Shown: positions 1 to 6,430, numbered from the stretch's first letter. The stretch: DNA of 13,875 bases from Betaproteobacteria bacterium UBA6910 (GCA_002451065.1 DKBC01000220.1:1-13875); one strand, 5' to 3'. Notes: a model not told the origin generated them from the sequence alone. Made by a program: numbers and translations.

Positions 1-522
1 CTGGCGGCGCGCACCGGGCTAACGCCCATCGCCGGGCCGACGCTGATCCACCACCGGGGCAGCTATGGAAACGCCGTCCTCACCCGCGCCTCAATCCTGG
101 CGGTGCGCCGCATTGATTTGAGCGTGCAGGGGCGGGAGCCCCGTGGCGCGATCGATGTCGACATCAGGCTGCCGGACGGCGCGTTGCGGGTACTGGCCAC
201 GCATCTGGGTCTGGGCCCGGCGGAACGGCGTCATCAGGTGCAAAGGCTGCTTGCCGCGCTGAAGGAATCGGAGCGCCCGGCGACGGTGATGATGGGAGAT
301 CTCAACGAGTGGTTTTTTTGGAGCCAGCCGTCCCGGCGGCTGCACACGTACTTCATGCAAACCGCGGCCCCGCCAACCTTCCCGGCGCGCTTTCCCCTGC
401 TCGCCCTGGACCGCATCTGGGCGCGACCGAAACGGATGTTGCGGGAGCTTCGTGCTCACACCAGCCCCCTGGCGCGGGTCGCCTCCGATCACCTGCCGGT
501 TACCGCCGTGTTTGCTCCGTGA
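1..522 (+). CDS. Endonuclease/exonuclease/phosphatase-fold protein (C-terminal part)
   Basis: The reading frame is open from base 1 to the TGA at 520-522, so the start lies outside the window and the last 173 residues are visible. They carry C-terminal landmarks of the EEP superfamily (DNase I-like, Mg-dependent phosphodiesterases): GNAVLTR around residue 23, ATHLG with H68, GDLNEW with D100 and N102, LDRIW, and the terminal SDHLPV with D163 and H164. In this family those Asp, Asn and His residues bind metal and the phosphate and drive phosphodiester hydrolysis. Members of this size are often annotated as metal-dependent hydrolases of the YafD/YbhP type, sometimes next to cardiolipin synthase. 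The substrate cannot be told from sequence. The gene converges on the leftward transporter with a gap of only 7 bases and no visible terminator hairpin. The family is secure; the specific function is not. Confidence 0.85.
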   Translation: MAARTGLTPIAGPTLIHHRGSYGNAVLTRASILAVRRIDLSVQGREPRGAIDVDIRLPDGALRVLATHLGLGPAERRHQVQRLLAALKESERPATVMMGDLNEWFFWSQPSRRLHTYFMQTAAPPTFPARFPLLALDRIWARPKRMLRELRAHTSPLARVASDHLPVTAVFAP

Positions 523-529
523 AGCCTGC

Positions 530-1054
530 TCATGCCATGCGCAGGGCCAGACACGCGCCGGTGATCCCGACGCTCGCCAAGGTAACGGGAATGCCAACCC
601 CCGCGTGGCGGCGCCAGTCGATGCGTACGCCGCGGCGCCCGGCGACGTCCACCACGATGATGCTCGCGATGCTGCCGACGATAAACAGGTGGCGGGCCAG
701 CGTCGCGCCCTGGGCGAGCAACGTTCCTGCCATGGGATGCGTGGCGGCGGGCAGCAGCAGCATCACCGCCGGCACGTTGGAGACGACGTTGCTGAGGATC
801 ACCGGGGATACGAACAGCGTGGCCGGTTCCTCGAGGCGCACCCCCGCGCCGGCCAGCATCGCCATGCCTTCCGCCGCCAGGACGGTGTTCTGGAAGGCGC
901 GGACGGCTTCCTCCAGGCTCAGGTCCCCGCTGGCCACCAGCACGATGGCCCCGAGCAGCGCTACCCCCGTCCGGTCGAGCTGGAAGAACGGCAGCCCGCC
1001 CAGGATCATGCCCAGGTAGACGAGGGCGAATACGATGATGACGGTGGCGGTCAC
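530..1054 (-). CDS. Internally deleted SLC13/ArsB-type anion transporter
   Basis: This 174-residue membrane protein starts at GTG; a TAG lies two codons upstream in frame, so no longer N-terminus is possible, and no convincing Shine-Dalgarno is seen. Residues 1 to about 50 match the N-terminus of ArsB/NhaD/SLC13-type anion transporters (a first membrane helix, then QLDRTGVALLGA and SLEEAVRA). From about residue 52 it resembles the C-terminal end of the same family: GVRLEEPATLF, the signature LSNVVSNVPAVMLLLP, the FIVGSIASIIVVD helix and a final helix. Normal members are about 400 residues, so some 200-250 residues including the first half-repeat and its substrate-site loop appear to be missing, in frame. 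It follows the aldo/keto reductase by 71 bases on the same strand. Probably a decaying gene with an intact frame; transport activity is unlikely. An assembly artefact is the main alternative. Confidence 0.7.
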   Translation of the reverse strand: MTATVIIVFALVYLGMILGGLPFFQLDRTGVALLGAIVLVASGDLSLEEAVRAFQNTVLAAEGMAMLAGAGVRLEEPATLFVSPVILSNVVSNVPAVMLLLPAATHPMAGTLLAQGATLARHLFIVGSIASIIVVDVAGRRGVRIDWRRHAGVGIPVTLASVGITGACLALRMA

Positions 1055-1125
1055 AGGCTAGCGGCCGGGAGCGGCAGGCAGCGAAGTCTAACGGTTGCCG
1101 CGAGCCTCCGGGAGCGCCCGCGAAT

Positions 1126-2169
1126 TCAGAGGCCGGACGCGGGGCTGGTGTAGTGGGCGTGCACCGCGTCGATTTCTTCCATCAATGCCTCGTCGATGCC
1201 CACCTCCCCAGCGCTGATGTTTTCCGAGAGCTGCTCGATGGATGTGGCTCCGACAATGGTGGAGGCGGTGAACCATTGGGTCCGGGCGAAGGCGATGGCG
1301 AGCTGGGACGGAGTCATGCCGCGGCGCCGGGCGATGGCGGCATACCGGGCAGCGGCAGCCACGACGGTCTCCCTGCGGTAGCGCTCGCCGAAAGCGGGGA
1401 ACAAGGAGAGCCGGGCATTCGGGGGCCGGCTTCCCTCGGCGTATTTGGCGGTGAGCACGCCCATGGCCAGGGGACTGTAGGCGAGCAAGGAAACGCGCTC
1501 CCGGAAGCTGGCCTCGGCCAGGTCCCATTCGAAGTTGCGCGTCAAAAGGTTGTAGCAGTTCTGGATGGTGATGGGCCGGGCCAGCCCGTGTTCCCGGGCC
1601 AGGCGGCTGAACTCGCAAACACCCCAGGTGGTTTCGTTGGACACGCCCCAATGGCGGATCTTTCCGGCGCGGATCAGTCCGTCCATGGCCCGGACCTGCT
1701 CCAGCATGGGCGTCGCCGCGCGCTCCCGCGCTGGATCGAAGCGCGCCCGGCCGAACAAGGGCACGTTCCGCTCCGGCCAGTGGATCTGATAGAGATCCAG
1801 ATAATCGGTCCGCAGGCGCCGCAGGCTTCCCTCGCAGGCCTCCTGGATATTGTCGCGGGTGAGCTCGGTGCGCCCGGCCCGGACCCAGTCCCGGCGCCCC
1901 GGCCCTGCGACCTTGCTGGCGACGATCGCCCGGTCGCGGGGCCCCTTGGCGAGCCAGCTGCCGAGATACTCTTCAGTGCGCCCCTGGGTGCTGGGGCCCG
2001 GGGGCACCGGGTACATCTCCGCGGTGTCGATGAAATTGATCCCGCTGGAGAGGGCGAAGTCCAACTGGGCGTGGGCCTCGGCCTCGCCGTTCTGCTCGCC
2101 CCAGGTCATGGTGCCGAGGCAGAGGTCGGAAACGCGCAGGTCGGAATCGGGAAGGGTGACGTAATTCAT
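1126..2169 (-). CDS. tas: NADP(H)-dependent aldo/keto reductase, Tas type
   Basis: The 347-residue protein is a full-length aldo/keto reductase close in length and motifs to E. coli Tas. It is a cytosolic TIM barrel that reduces carbonyl groups with NADPH. The catalytic tetrad is visible: D48 and Y53 in DTAEMY, K86 in ASKVAG, and H130 in YQIHWPER. The GRTEEYLGSW stretch near residue 63-72 and the LRTDYLDLYQ segment are typical of the Tas branch. The ATG overlaps the TGA of the upstream oxidoreductase as ATGA, which implies translational coupling. It is the third gene of the nudF operon. The physiological substrate is unknown; Tas was named for suppressing a tyrosine auxotrophy, and that role need not apply here. 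Confidence 0.9.
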   Translation of the reverse strand: MNYVTLPDSDLRVSDLCLGTMTWGEQNGEAEAHAQLDFALSSGINFIDTAEMYPVPPGPSTQGRTEEYLGSWLAKGPRDRAIVASKVAGPGRRDWVRAGRTELTRDNIQEACEGSLRRLRTDYLDLYQIHWPERNVPLFGRARFDPARERAATPMLEQVRAMDGLIRAGKIRHWGVSNETTWGVCEFSRLAREHGLARPITIQNCYNLLTRNFEWDLAEASFRERVSLLAYSPLAMGVLTAKYAEGSRPPNARLSLFPAFGERYRRETVVAAAARYAAIARRRGMTPSQLAIAFARTQWFTASTIVGATSIEQLSENISAGEVGIDEALMEEIDAVHAHYTSPASGL

Positions 2170-3218
2170 GCAGTAGTGCTCCGCCCCAAATGCGGGAGTA
2201 TGAGGGCCTTACCGGTAGTGGCGGCCGACAGATGATGCGCCAGGCGCTGCGGCGCTTCGTCGAGCGAAAGACGCAGGGCCACGGTGCTGGACAGTACGCC
2301 CCGCGCCACCATTTGCTGCACGCGATGAGTCACGGCGATGCGGCCGAGCAGGCCCTGGCGGTCCATCCAGGCCCGGAGCCAGAAACCCTCCACGCGCTTT
2401 TCGCCAAAGATGAAATCGGCGGGGTTGAAGCCGCCGCAGGGCTCCTCGGCGAGGGTGCCGTAGACCACGAGCACTGATCGCTTCGGCATCGCCGCCAGCA
2501 CCGCACCCGACGCTGCGCCGGCGATGGGGTCGAAGGCGATGGTGGCGCCCAGGCGGCCACACAGTTCGCCCAGTTCCCCGGCAAAGCCCGTGGCGGATGA
2601 GTCGAGCACGTGCTCGGCGCCAAGCTCGCGCAACAGCGCAGCCTGCTCGGAGCGGCGCACCACGTGGATCATGGGGTAGCCCTCGGCACCCGCGAGCCGG
2701 ACCAGCATCCGTCCCACCTGACTGGCGGCCGCCAGGTTCACCGCGGCGCGGTGCTTTCCGGCCCGCGCCATGTCAAGGAGCGCATACGAGGTGACGGGAT
2801 TCACCATGAGCATGGCACCCTGTTCGTCGTCCACATCCCGCGAGAGGGGGATGCACATAGACGCAGGCGCCAGGAAGTACTCGGCCCAGGTGCCGTCGCC
2901 GTCAGCTTGGCTGGCGCAGGCGACCCGGCGGCCAAGGAGCCAGCGCGGGAGGAGGCCGGGCCCCGCCGCCACCACGGTGCCGGCGCCCTCCCAGCCGGGC
3001 GCCGCGGGCAGCGTCTTGCTGGCGCCATACAGTCCCTGGAGCAGAAGCACGTCGGAGGGATTGCAGGGTGCCGCGGCGACTCTGACCAAGACCTGACCGC
3101 GGCCCGGGGCCGGAACGGGCCGGGTCTCCACGGCAAGGCTTCGCAGCGCCTGTTCCCGGTCCCCATGGTGGTGGTGCAGCACCAGGGCGCGCATTTCGTC
3201 GGGCAGTGTTTCTCTCAT
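2166..3218 (-). CDS. Zinc-independent MDR oxidoreductase (enoyl reductase/quinone oxidoreductase type)
   Basis: This 350-residue protein belongs to the medium-chain dehydrogenase/reductase superfamily. The N-terminal GroES-like domain carries CNPSDVLLLQGLYG, in which Y64 sits where mitochondrial 2-enoyl thioester reductases (MECR/Etr1) keep a catalytic tyrosine, followed by LPAAPGWEGAGTVVAAG. The Rossmann domain has NLAAASQVGRM at 161-171, the non-canonical dinucleotide loop of the same branch. No zinc-binding Cys/His cluster is visible, so it should be a zinc-independent NADPH-dependent reductase of enoyl thioesters, enones or quinones. An HHHH run lies at residues 15-18. Translation could also begin at M9. 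Its ATG is 9 bases after the nudF stop, and its TGA overlaps the start of the aldo/keto reductase. The family is sure; the substrate is not. Confidence 0.88.
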   Translation of the reverse strand: MRETLPDEMRALVLHHHHGDREQALRSLAVETRPVPAPGRGQVLVRVAAAPCNPSDVLLLQGLYGASKTLPAAPGWEGAGTVVAAGPGLLPRWLLGRRVACASQADGDGTWAEYFLAPASMCIPLSRDVDDEQGAMLMVNPVTSYALLDMARAGKHRAAVNLAAASQVGRMLVRLAGAEGYPMIHVVRRSEQAALLRELGAEHVLDSSATGFAGELGELCGRLGATIAFDPIAGAASGAVLAAMPKRSVLVVYGTLAEEPCGGFNPADFIFGEKRVEGFWLRAWMDRQGLLGRIAVTHRVQQMVARGVLSSTVALRLSLDEAPQRLAHHLSAATTGKALILPHLGRSTTA

Positions 3219-3227
3219 GGGCGGAAC

Positions 3228-3836
3228 TCAGCGCGCCGTCAACCAGCGGCTGCGCACCATCTCCCGGTGCCGCGCAAACCAGAGCAGCGCGATCATGGGC
3301 CAGGCAGAGTCGGCGCGACCCTGTTCCACCAGGGTAACGGCTTCGTCACTGGGCAGGCACACGACCCGGATGTCTTCGCCCTCGTGCGCGAGGCCGTGAA
3401 TGCCGCCGGCCCGGGATGCGTCCACCCGCCCGAGGTAGAGCCAGGTGCGCTGGGAGGTCTTGGCCGGGCTCACATAAAAAGTCGCCATGGGGAGGAGGTC
3501 GGTGACGGCGCAGCCGGCTTCTTCCATCGCCTCCCGCATCGCCACCGCCTCCGGGGTCTCGCCTTCCTCGATCAGCCCGGCGACGATTTCGAGCAGCCAG
3601 GGGCCCCGGGGATCGTCGCGGGCCCCGACCCGGAACTGTTCGATCATGACCACTTCGTCGCGTCGAGGGTCGTACAGCAGCACCGCGGAAACATCGCCCT
3701 TTTCGATCACCTCGCGGGTAATGGCCGGACTCATGCCTCCGGCGAAAAGCTGGTGGCGCAGGCGCAGCCGCTCCAAGCGATAAAAGCCCTGGTAGCAGAC
3801 CTCGCGCTCGAGAATTTCGACCTGTTTCGGGTTCAC
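3228..3836 (-). CDS. nudF: ADP-ribose pyrophosphatase (NUDIX hydrolase)
   Basis: The 202-residue protein aligns by eye along its length with E. coli NudF, which cleaves ADP-ribose to AMP and ribose 5-phosphate and protects against free ADP-ribose. The Nudix box GX5EX7REUXEEXGU is complete at residues 87-109 (GLIEEGE to REAMEEAG). NudF landmarks include FYRLERLRLRH, PWLLEIVAGLIEEGE upstream of and into the box, SPAKTSQR, and GIHGLAHEGEDIRV, whose acidic run matches the catalytic loop of the E. coli enzyme. I chose the GTG at 3836 rather than the upstream ATG at 3893 because AAGGAGG lies 8 bases before the GTG, and the resulting N-terminus matches the family. It is the first gene of a leftward operon with two NAD(P)H-linked reductases. 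Confidence 0.92.
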   Translation of the reverse strand: MNPKQVEILEREVCYQGFYRLERLRLRHQLFAGGMSPAITREVIEKGDVSAVLLYDPRRDEVVMIEQFRVGARDDPRGPWLLEIVAGLIEEGETPEAVAMREAMEEAGCAVTDLLPMATFYVSPAKTSQRTWLYLGRVDASRAGGIHGLAHEGEDIRVVCLPSDEAVTLVEQGRADSAWPMIALLWFARHREMVRSRWLTAR

Positions 3837-3844
3837 CGGACAAT

Positions 3845-3851
3845 CCTCCTT
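3845..3851 (-). promoter_or_regulatory. Ribosome binding site deciding the nudF start
   Basis: On the minus strand AAGGAGG, nearly the full anti-16S complement, lies 8 bases before a GTG at 3836. The longer frame starting at ATG 3893 has no comparable site and adds 19 residues with no counterpart in NudF, so the GTG is the preferred start. Confidence 0.8.
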
Positions 3852-3876
3852 GGGTCCCTGCGGACGCCGTACCACA

Positions 3877-3904
3877 CTCGTAAGTCTAGACAACGGTTCG
3901 ACAA
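3877..3904 (-). promoter_or_regulatory. Possible nudF operon promoter
   Basis: On the minus strand TTGTCG (3904-3899) is followed after 16 bases by TACGAG (3882-3877). This would start transcription near 3870 and give a leader of about 34 bases. The -10 matches consensus at only three of six positions, and a second TTGTCT lies a few bases downstream. A weak call that rests mainly on position. Confidence 0.3.
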
Positions 3905-4010
3905 TCCGGTGCCGGCGGCACGGACTTTTTCCTGGCCCGGAAGACGGGTTGTCGGTTAAAGTGACGGCTCCCCGCGCATTACAGAAAGGCGGGGCTCCAG
4001 ACCTTACGAC

Positions 4011-4400
4011 ATGACTTTCCGCAGTATTGCCGCGCTCATCATCTCACTCGCTGTTGCCGGATGCGAGCCGCTCACCATCACGGCGGTCGGTATCGGCGCC
4101 GCGACCGGCGTCGGTCACGTCCTGGGCGGCATCGTCTACCGCACCTTCACCGAGCCGCTGCCGCGGGTGAAAAAGGCAGCCGTCGCATCCCTGAATCAGA
4201 TGGGGTTCAAGATCGAATCGGTGGAGAAACAGGAACACGGGGAACTCATCAAGGCCAAGGCCAAAGAACGGGACATCGAGGTCGAGCTGGAGGCGCTCAG
4301 CCCCGCGACTACCCGCATGACCACTACCGCCAAGAACGGCCTGATCTACGACAGCGCGACCGCCACGGAGATCATCCTCCAGACCGAACGCCTGCTGTGA
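4011..4400 (+). CDS. Small lipoprotein, DUF3568-like
   Basis: The 129-residue protein has a short hydrophobic signal ending in a lipobox, LAVAGC, with C18 as the lipidated residue, so it should be anchored by signal peptidase II processing on the periplasmic side of the inner or the outer membrane. After it comes a glycine-rich stretch (VGIGAATGVGHVLGG, about 26-40), then an alpha/beta domain of about 80 residues: KAAVASLNQMGFKIESVEK, HGELIKAKAKERDIEVELEAL, TRMTTTAKNG. This layout resembles DUF3568 lipoproteins, which have no assigned function. The gene is divergent from nudF; no strong Shine-Dalgarno is seen (only GGCGGGG about 20 bases upstream). No terminator is visible after the TGA. Confidence 0.8.
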   Translation: MTFRSIAALIISLAVAGCEPLTITAVGIGAATGVGHVLGGIVYRTFTEPLPRVKKAAVASLNQMGFKIESVEKQEHGELIKAKAKERDIEVELEALSPATTRMTTTAKNGLIYDSATATEIILQTERLL

Positions 4401-4613
4401 GGAGCGGCCCCGGGTCTACGCTATTCGCTGTTGATATTCCTTGGCTTTTTCAACGGCAGCGCGGTTGCGCGCGAGGCGCCGCATTCGGGCTGCAGTGCCT
4501 GCTGCAGCGCAGAGCCCAGTTTGCCGTTGTCATTGCGCACTGCATTCAATGTATTGCGTCGCGCTCCTGCGTTGCCTTGGCAAACGGGGGATGCGGCGCG
4601 TCACAGAAAACGG

Positions 4614-4641
4614 TTGACCTCACCCCCCAGGGTGGTAATTT
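4614..4641 (+). promoter_or_regulatory. Promoter of the 89-residue unknown gene
   Basis: TTGACC (4614-4619) and TAATTT (4636-4641) are separated by 16 bases, in an AT-rich patch in otherwise GC-rich DNA. The -35 differs from consensus only at the last base; the -10 is weaker. Transcription would start near 4648, about 32 bases before the ATG at 4680. The position immediately before a gene with its own ribosome binding site supports it. Confidence 0.5.
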
Positions 4642-4679
4642 TAACTTTCGTCCCTCGCGGAAATTACGAGGAGATGGAG

Positions 4680-4949
4680 ATGAGATCCAAGATGGAGAGG
4701 AAGTGCCCGGTCGAGGACTACGGCGTGGAGATTGCCAAGGAGGTCCTGCCCGGAATCTACTCGTCCCAGCAAGAGTGCGCAGAGACTCATGGGTGCGTTC
4801 GGAGCGTCTGCCTGCTCGAGGGGTCATGGCCTGAGGAGATCTCGGGCCACGAAGACTCCGAGCACGATGTTTCGGGAGACAGCCGCAACGGCTGGACGGA
4901 AGTTGAAGGCGAGGTCAGAGCCTCCTGGGAATGCCTGGGCTCGGATTGA
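4680..4949 (+). CDS. Unknown 89-residue acidic protein with a Cys/His cluster
   Basis: I do not recognise this protein. The ATG at 4680 is chosen because AGGAG (4669-4673) lies 6 bases before it; an ATG at 4674 touches that site and is less likely. The open frame reaches back to about 4431, but that part has no coding character. The product is acidic (many Glu and Asp), soluble, and without signal peptide or membrane helix. It contains five cysteines. Three of them with a histidine form C33-x3-H37-x-C39-x4-C44, which could hold a metal or form disulphides; C9 and C85 lie near the ends. Residues 56-76 are Ser/Asp/Glu/Gly-rich and probably disordered. The gene has its own promoter, ribosome binding site and a strong terminator 28 bases after the stop, so it looks like an expressed monocistronic unit. 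Function unknown. Confidence 0.65.
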   Translation: MRSKMERKCPVEDYGVEIAKEVLPGIYSSQQECAETHGCVRSVCLLEGSWPEEISGHEDSEHDVSGDSRNGWTEVEGEVRASWECLGSD

Positions 4950-4977
4950 TCAAGCCGACTCGATTGCACCAGAAAAT

Positions 4978-5005
4978 ATGGCCCGGGCTCTCCCGGGCCA
5001 TTTTC
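4978..5005. terminator. Bidirectional intrinsic terminator
   Basis: A perfect 10-bp stem, ATGGCCCGGG (4978-4987) with CCCGGGCCAT (4992-5001), encloses a CTCT loop. It is followed by TTTTCTTT on the plus strand and by ATATTTTCT on the minus strand. It lies between the convergent 89-residue gene (stop 4949) and infA (stop 5037) and can end transcription from both sides. Confidence 0.92.
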
Positions 5006-5036
5006 TTTCCGGTTCTCCCGCTCTGCGGGTGGGTTG

Positions 5037-5291
5037 CTAGCGCGCGGCGGCGGCAGCGCCGCCCGCGAACACATCCCGGTGGCGGAAATTGATGCGCGCC
5101 TTGGTGAGATCGTAGGGGGACATCTCGACCTTCACCCGATCCCCGGCGGAGATCCGGATACGGTACTTGCGCATCTTGCCGGCAACGTACGCCAACACTT
5201 CGACGCCATTATCAAGGGTGACGCGGAACTGGGTGTTAGGCAGAACCTCCGTTACCACGCCTTCCATTTCAATCAATTCTTCCTTGGCCAT
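5037..5291 (-). CDS. infA: Translation initiation factor IF-1
   Basis: The 84-residue protein is a typical S1/OB-fold IF-1, which binds the ribosomal A site of the 30S subunit during initiation. Family motifs are intact: [43 protein letters not shown] and ARINFRH. E. coli IF-1 is 72 residues and ends just after the last motif; this protein adds about a dozen residues ending in GGAAAAAR. None of the usual ribosomal-operon neighbours (secY, rpmJ, rpsM) is present here. This suggests a second infA copy of the kind common in Betaproteobacteria, which is inference. The ATG follows a weak GGTAAAGAG site. A 52-residue unknown protein lies 61 bases upstream on the same strand. Termination is at the shared hairpin near 4990. 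Confidence 0.93.
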   Translation of the reverse strand: MAKEELIEMEGVVTEVLPNTQFRVTLDNGVEVLAYVAGKMRKYRIRISAGDRVKVEMSPYDLTKARINFRHRDVFAGGAAAAAR

Positions 5292-5352
5292 GCTCTTTAC
5301 CTTTTATAGCGAAACGGAGTGGGCAGCCGGCCGGCGAAGCGGGGGAGCGCGC

Positions 5353-5511
5353 TCAATGGGGTTTGCGCGACCCCTTCGGCGGAGGCGCCATGGACTGCAG
5401 CCTCCGGGCGGCTTCCTCGGCCTTGCGCCGCAGGGCAGGGTCCTGTGTCTCCTGGAATCGGCGGCGAAGAATCATCGCGGCGGCTTCCTGAGGGGATAGG
5501 GTTTTTGCCAT
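5353..5511 (-). CDS. Unknown 52-residue basic helical protein
   Basis: The ATG at 5511 is preceded by GGAGG (5519-5523) at 7 bases, a strong site that argues for this start rather than the in-frame codon at 5553. The product (MAKTLSPQEAAAMILRRRF at the N-terminus) looks alpha-helical and rich in Arg, Ala, Glu and Gln through about residue 40, then ends in a Pro/Lys/Arg/His tail (APPPKGSRKPH). It has no signal peptide, membrane helix or cysteine. I do not recognise a family. The SD-led start, the leader with promoter and hairpin, and the co-directional infA 61 bases downstream make it likely to be a real gene, probably cotranscribed with infA. A role in nucleic acid or ribosome binding would fit its charge but is speculation. 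Confidence 0.6.
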   Translation of the reverse strand: MAKTLSPQEAAAMILRRRFQETQDPALRRKAEEAARRLQSMAPPPKGSRKPH

Positions 5512-5535
5512 GAGCGTACCTCCGTGGAAAATCCA

Positions 5536-5575
5536 AAAATGGCAGGCCCCCAACCGATGTCAACCGGCGGGGGCC
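5536..5575 (-). promoter_or_regulatory. Leader hairpin with U-run, overlapping a TTGACA element
   Basis: The inverted repeat GGCCCCC/GGGGGCC (5545-5551 and 5569-5575) forms a 7-bp GC stem with a 17-base loop. On the minus strand it is followed 5 bases later by TTTTT and then more A/T, as in an intrinsic terminator or attenuator. The loop contains TTGACA (5563-5558), which, with the poor -10 CATTTT 16 bases on (5541-5536), could instead be a promoter. It lies between the TATAAT promoter upstream and the 52-residue gene start. Confidence 0.45.
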
Positions 5576-5607
5576 AACATGAAACGCGTAACCAATACGC
5601 TTGCGGA

Positions 5608-5636
5608 ATTATACGCGAATCGCACTTCACCTCCAA
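5608..5636 (-). promoter_or_regulatory. Promoter of the 52-residue gene and infA
   Basis: On the minus strand TTGGAG (5636-5631) is followed after exactly 17 bases by a perfect TATAAT (5613-5608). Transcription would begin near 5601, leaving a leader of about 90 bases that includes the GC hairpin before the ATG at 5511. Confidence 0.6.
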
Positions 5637-5749
5637 CTCGCGCCCAGCCCCAGACCATGCGATGTTGCGGAACGGGGCTACAAACGATCCCGCCGATTGG
5701 CGCGCCGCGCATTCTCGCGCCGGCTGCTCTGGGCCTGACGTAACCCGCC

Positions 5750-6430
5750 ATGGGCCCCCGCGCGGTCCCAGTCACCGGGGATGTGTGGCAAGTCGGCGGG
5801 CCAGGGCTGACGGCCCCCGAGGACGCTGCCGTGTACCTGATAGCCGAAGGGAACCGGGCAGCGCTGGTTGACTCGGGCTCCGGGCACGCCACCGACCGGC
5901 TGCTCGCCAACGTGGAGGCGTCGGGGGTGGACGCGACGGACATTGGCCTTCTGCTGCTCACCCATTGCCATTTCGACCACACCGGCGGAGCCCGGGAACT
6001 GCGGCAGCGCCTGGGCTGCTCGGTAGTTGCCCACGCGCTCGACGCCGGATTCATCGAGGATGGGGACGACGAGGTAACCGCCGCCAGCTGGTATGGCGCC
6101 ACGCTCCAGCCCTGCGTAGTGGACCGGAAGCTCACGGCCCCGCGCGAGGATATCGCCCTCGGAGGCCTGTTTTTCACGGCGATCCATATCCCCGGACATT
6201 CGCCGGGATCGGTTGCTTACGTCCTGGACTCGGGGGGAGAGAAGGTGGTCTTTGCCCAGGACGTGCACGGCCCGCTCCATCCCAGCCTGCTCTCGAATCA
6301 AGCCGATTACCAGGCGTCGCTTCAGCGTCTTATCAACCTGAGAGCCGATATCCTGTGCGAGGGGCATTTCGGAATTTTCCGCGGTGGCCGAGCCATCGAA
6401 GCCTTCATTCGCCGGTTCATGACCAGTTGA
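5750..6430 (+). CDS. Metallo-beta-lactamase-fold hydrolase
   Basis: The 226-residue protein has the whole MBL metal site: THCHFDHTGG with H72, H74, D76 and H77, then IPGHSPGS with H150, the bridging D171 in FAQDVHG, and H206 in EGHFG. That is the pattern of two-metal glyoxalase II-like hydrolases, which cleave thioesters, phosphodiesters or related bonds in the cytosol. There is no signal peptide. The ATG at 5750 follows an in-frame stop at 5741-5743, so it is the first possible start, but no Shine-Dalgarno is visible before it; a GTG at codon 12 preceded by GGGG is a fallback. The gene is divergent from the 52-residue gene/infA pair and 101 bases upstream of the DsrC-type gene, which has its own promoter. 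The substrate is unknown. Confidence 0.85.
   Translation: MGPRAVPVTGDVWQVGGPGLTAPEDAAVYLIAEGNRAALVDSGSGHATDRLLANVEASGVDATDIGLLLLTHCHFDHTGGARELRQRLGCSVVAHALDAGFIEDGDDEVTAASWYGATLQPCVVDRKLTAPREDIALGGLFFTAIHIPGHSPGSVAYVLDSGGEKVVFAQDVHGPLHPSLLSNQADYQASLQRLINLRADILCEGHFGIFRGGRAIEAFIRRFMTS

Noticed and set aside
309..1153. Long plus-strand frames of 230 or more residues across the EEP and transporter genes
   Set aside because: They are antisense or shifted shadows of GC-rich genes: Arg/Pro/Ala/His-rich, with no domain motifs, and incompatible with the well-supported genes there.
1153..3959. Plus-strand frames of 360 and 449 residues
   Set aside because: Both lie antisense to the nudF, MDR and tas genes, whose catalytic motifs are complete. 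Their composition is that of an antisense GC-rich frame.
4401..4613. Possible gene remnant and hairpin in the gap after the lipoprotein gene
   Set aside because: A 22-codon minus-strand ORF (4416-4484) with a helical-looking product and a GCTGCAG/CTGCAGC stem (4489-4508) are present. There is no ribosome site, U-run or recognisable family, so neither is called.
4431..4679. N-terminal extension of the 89-residue protein back to 4431
   Set aside because: The extension has no coding character and crosses the promoter and the AGGAG site at 4669, which mark 4680 as the start.
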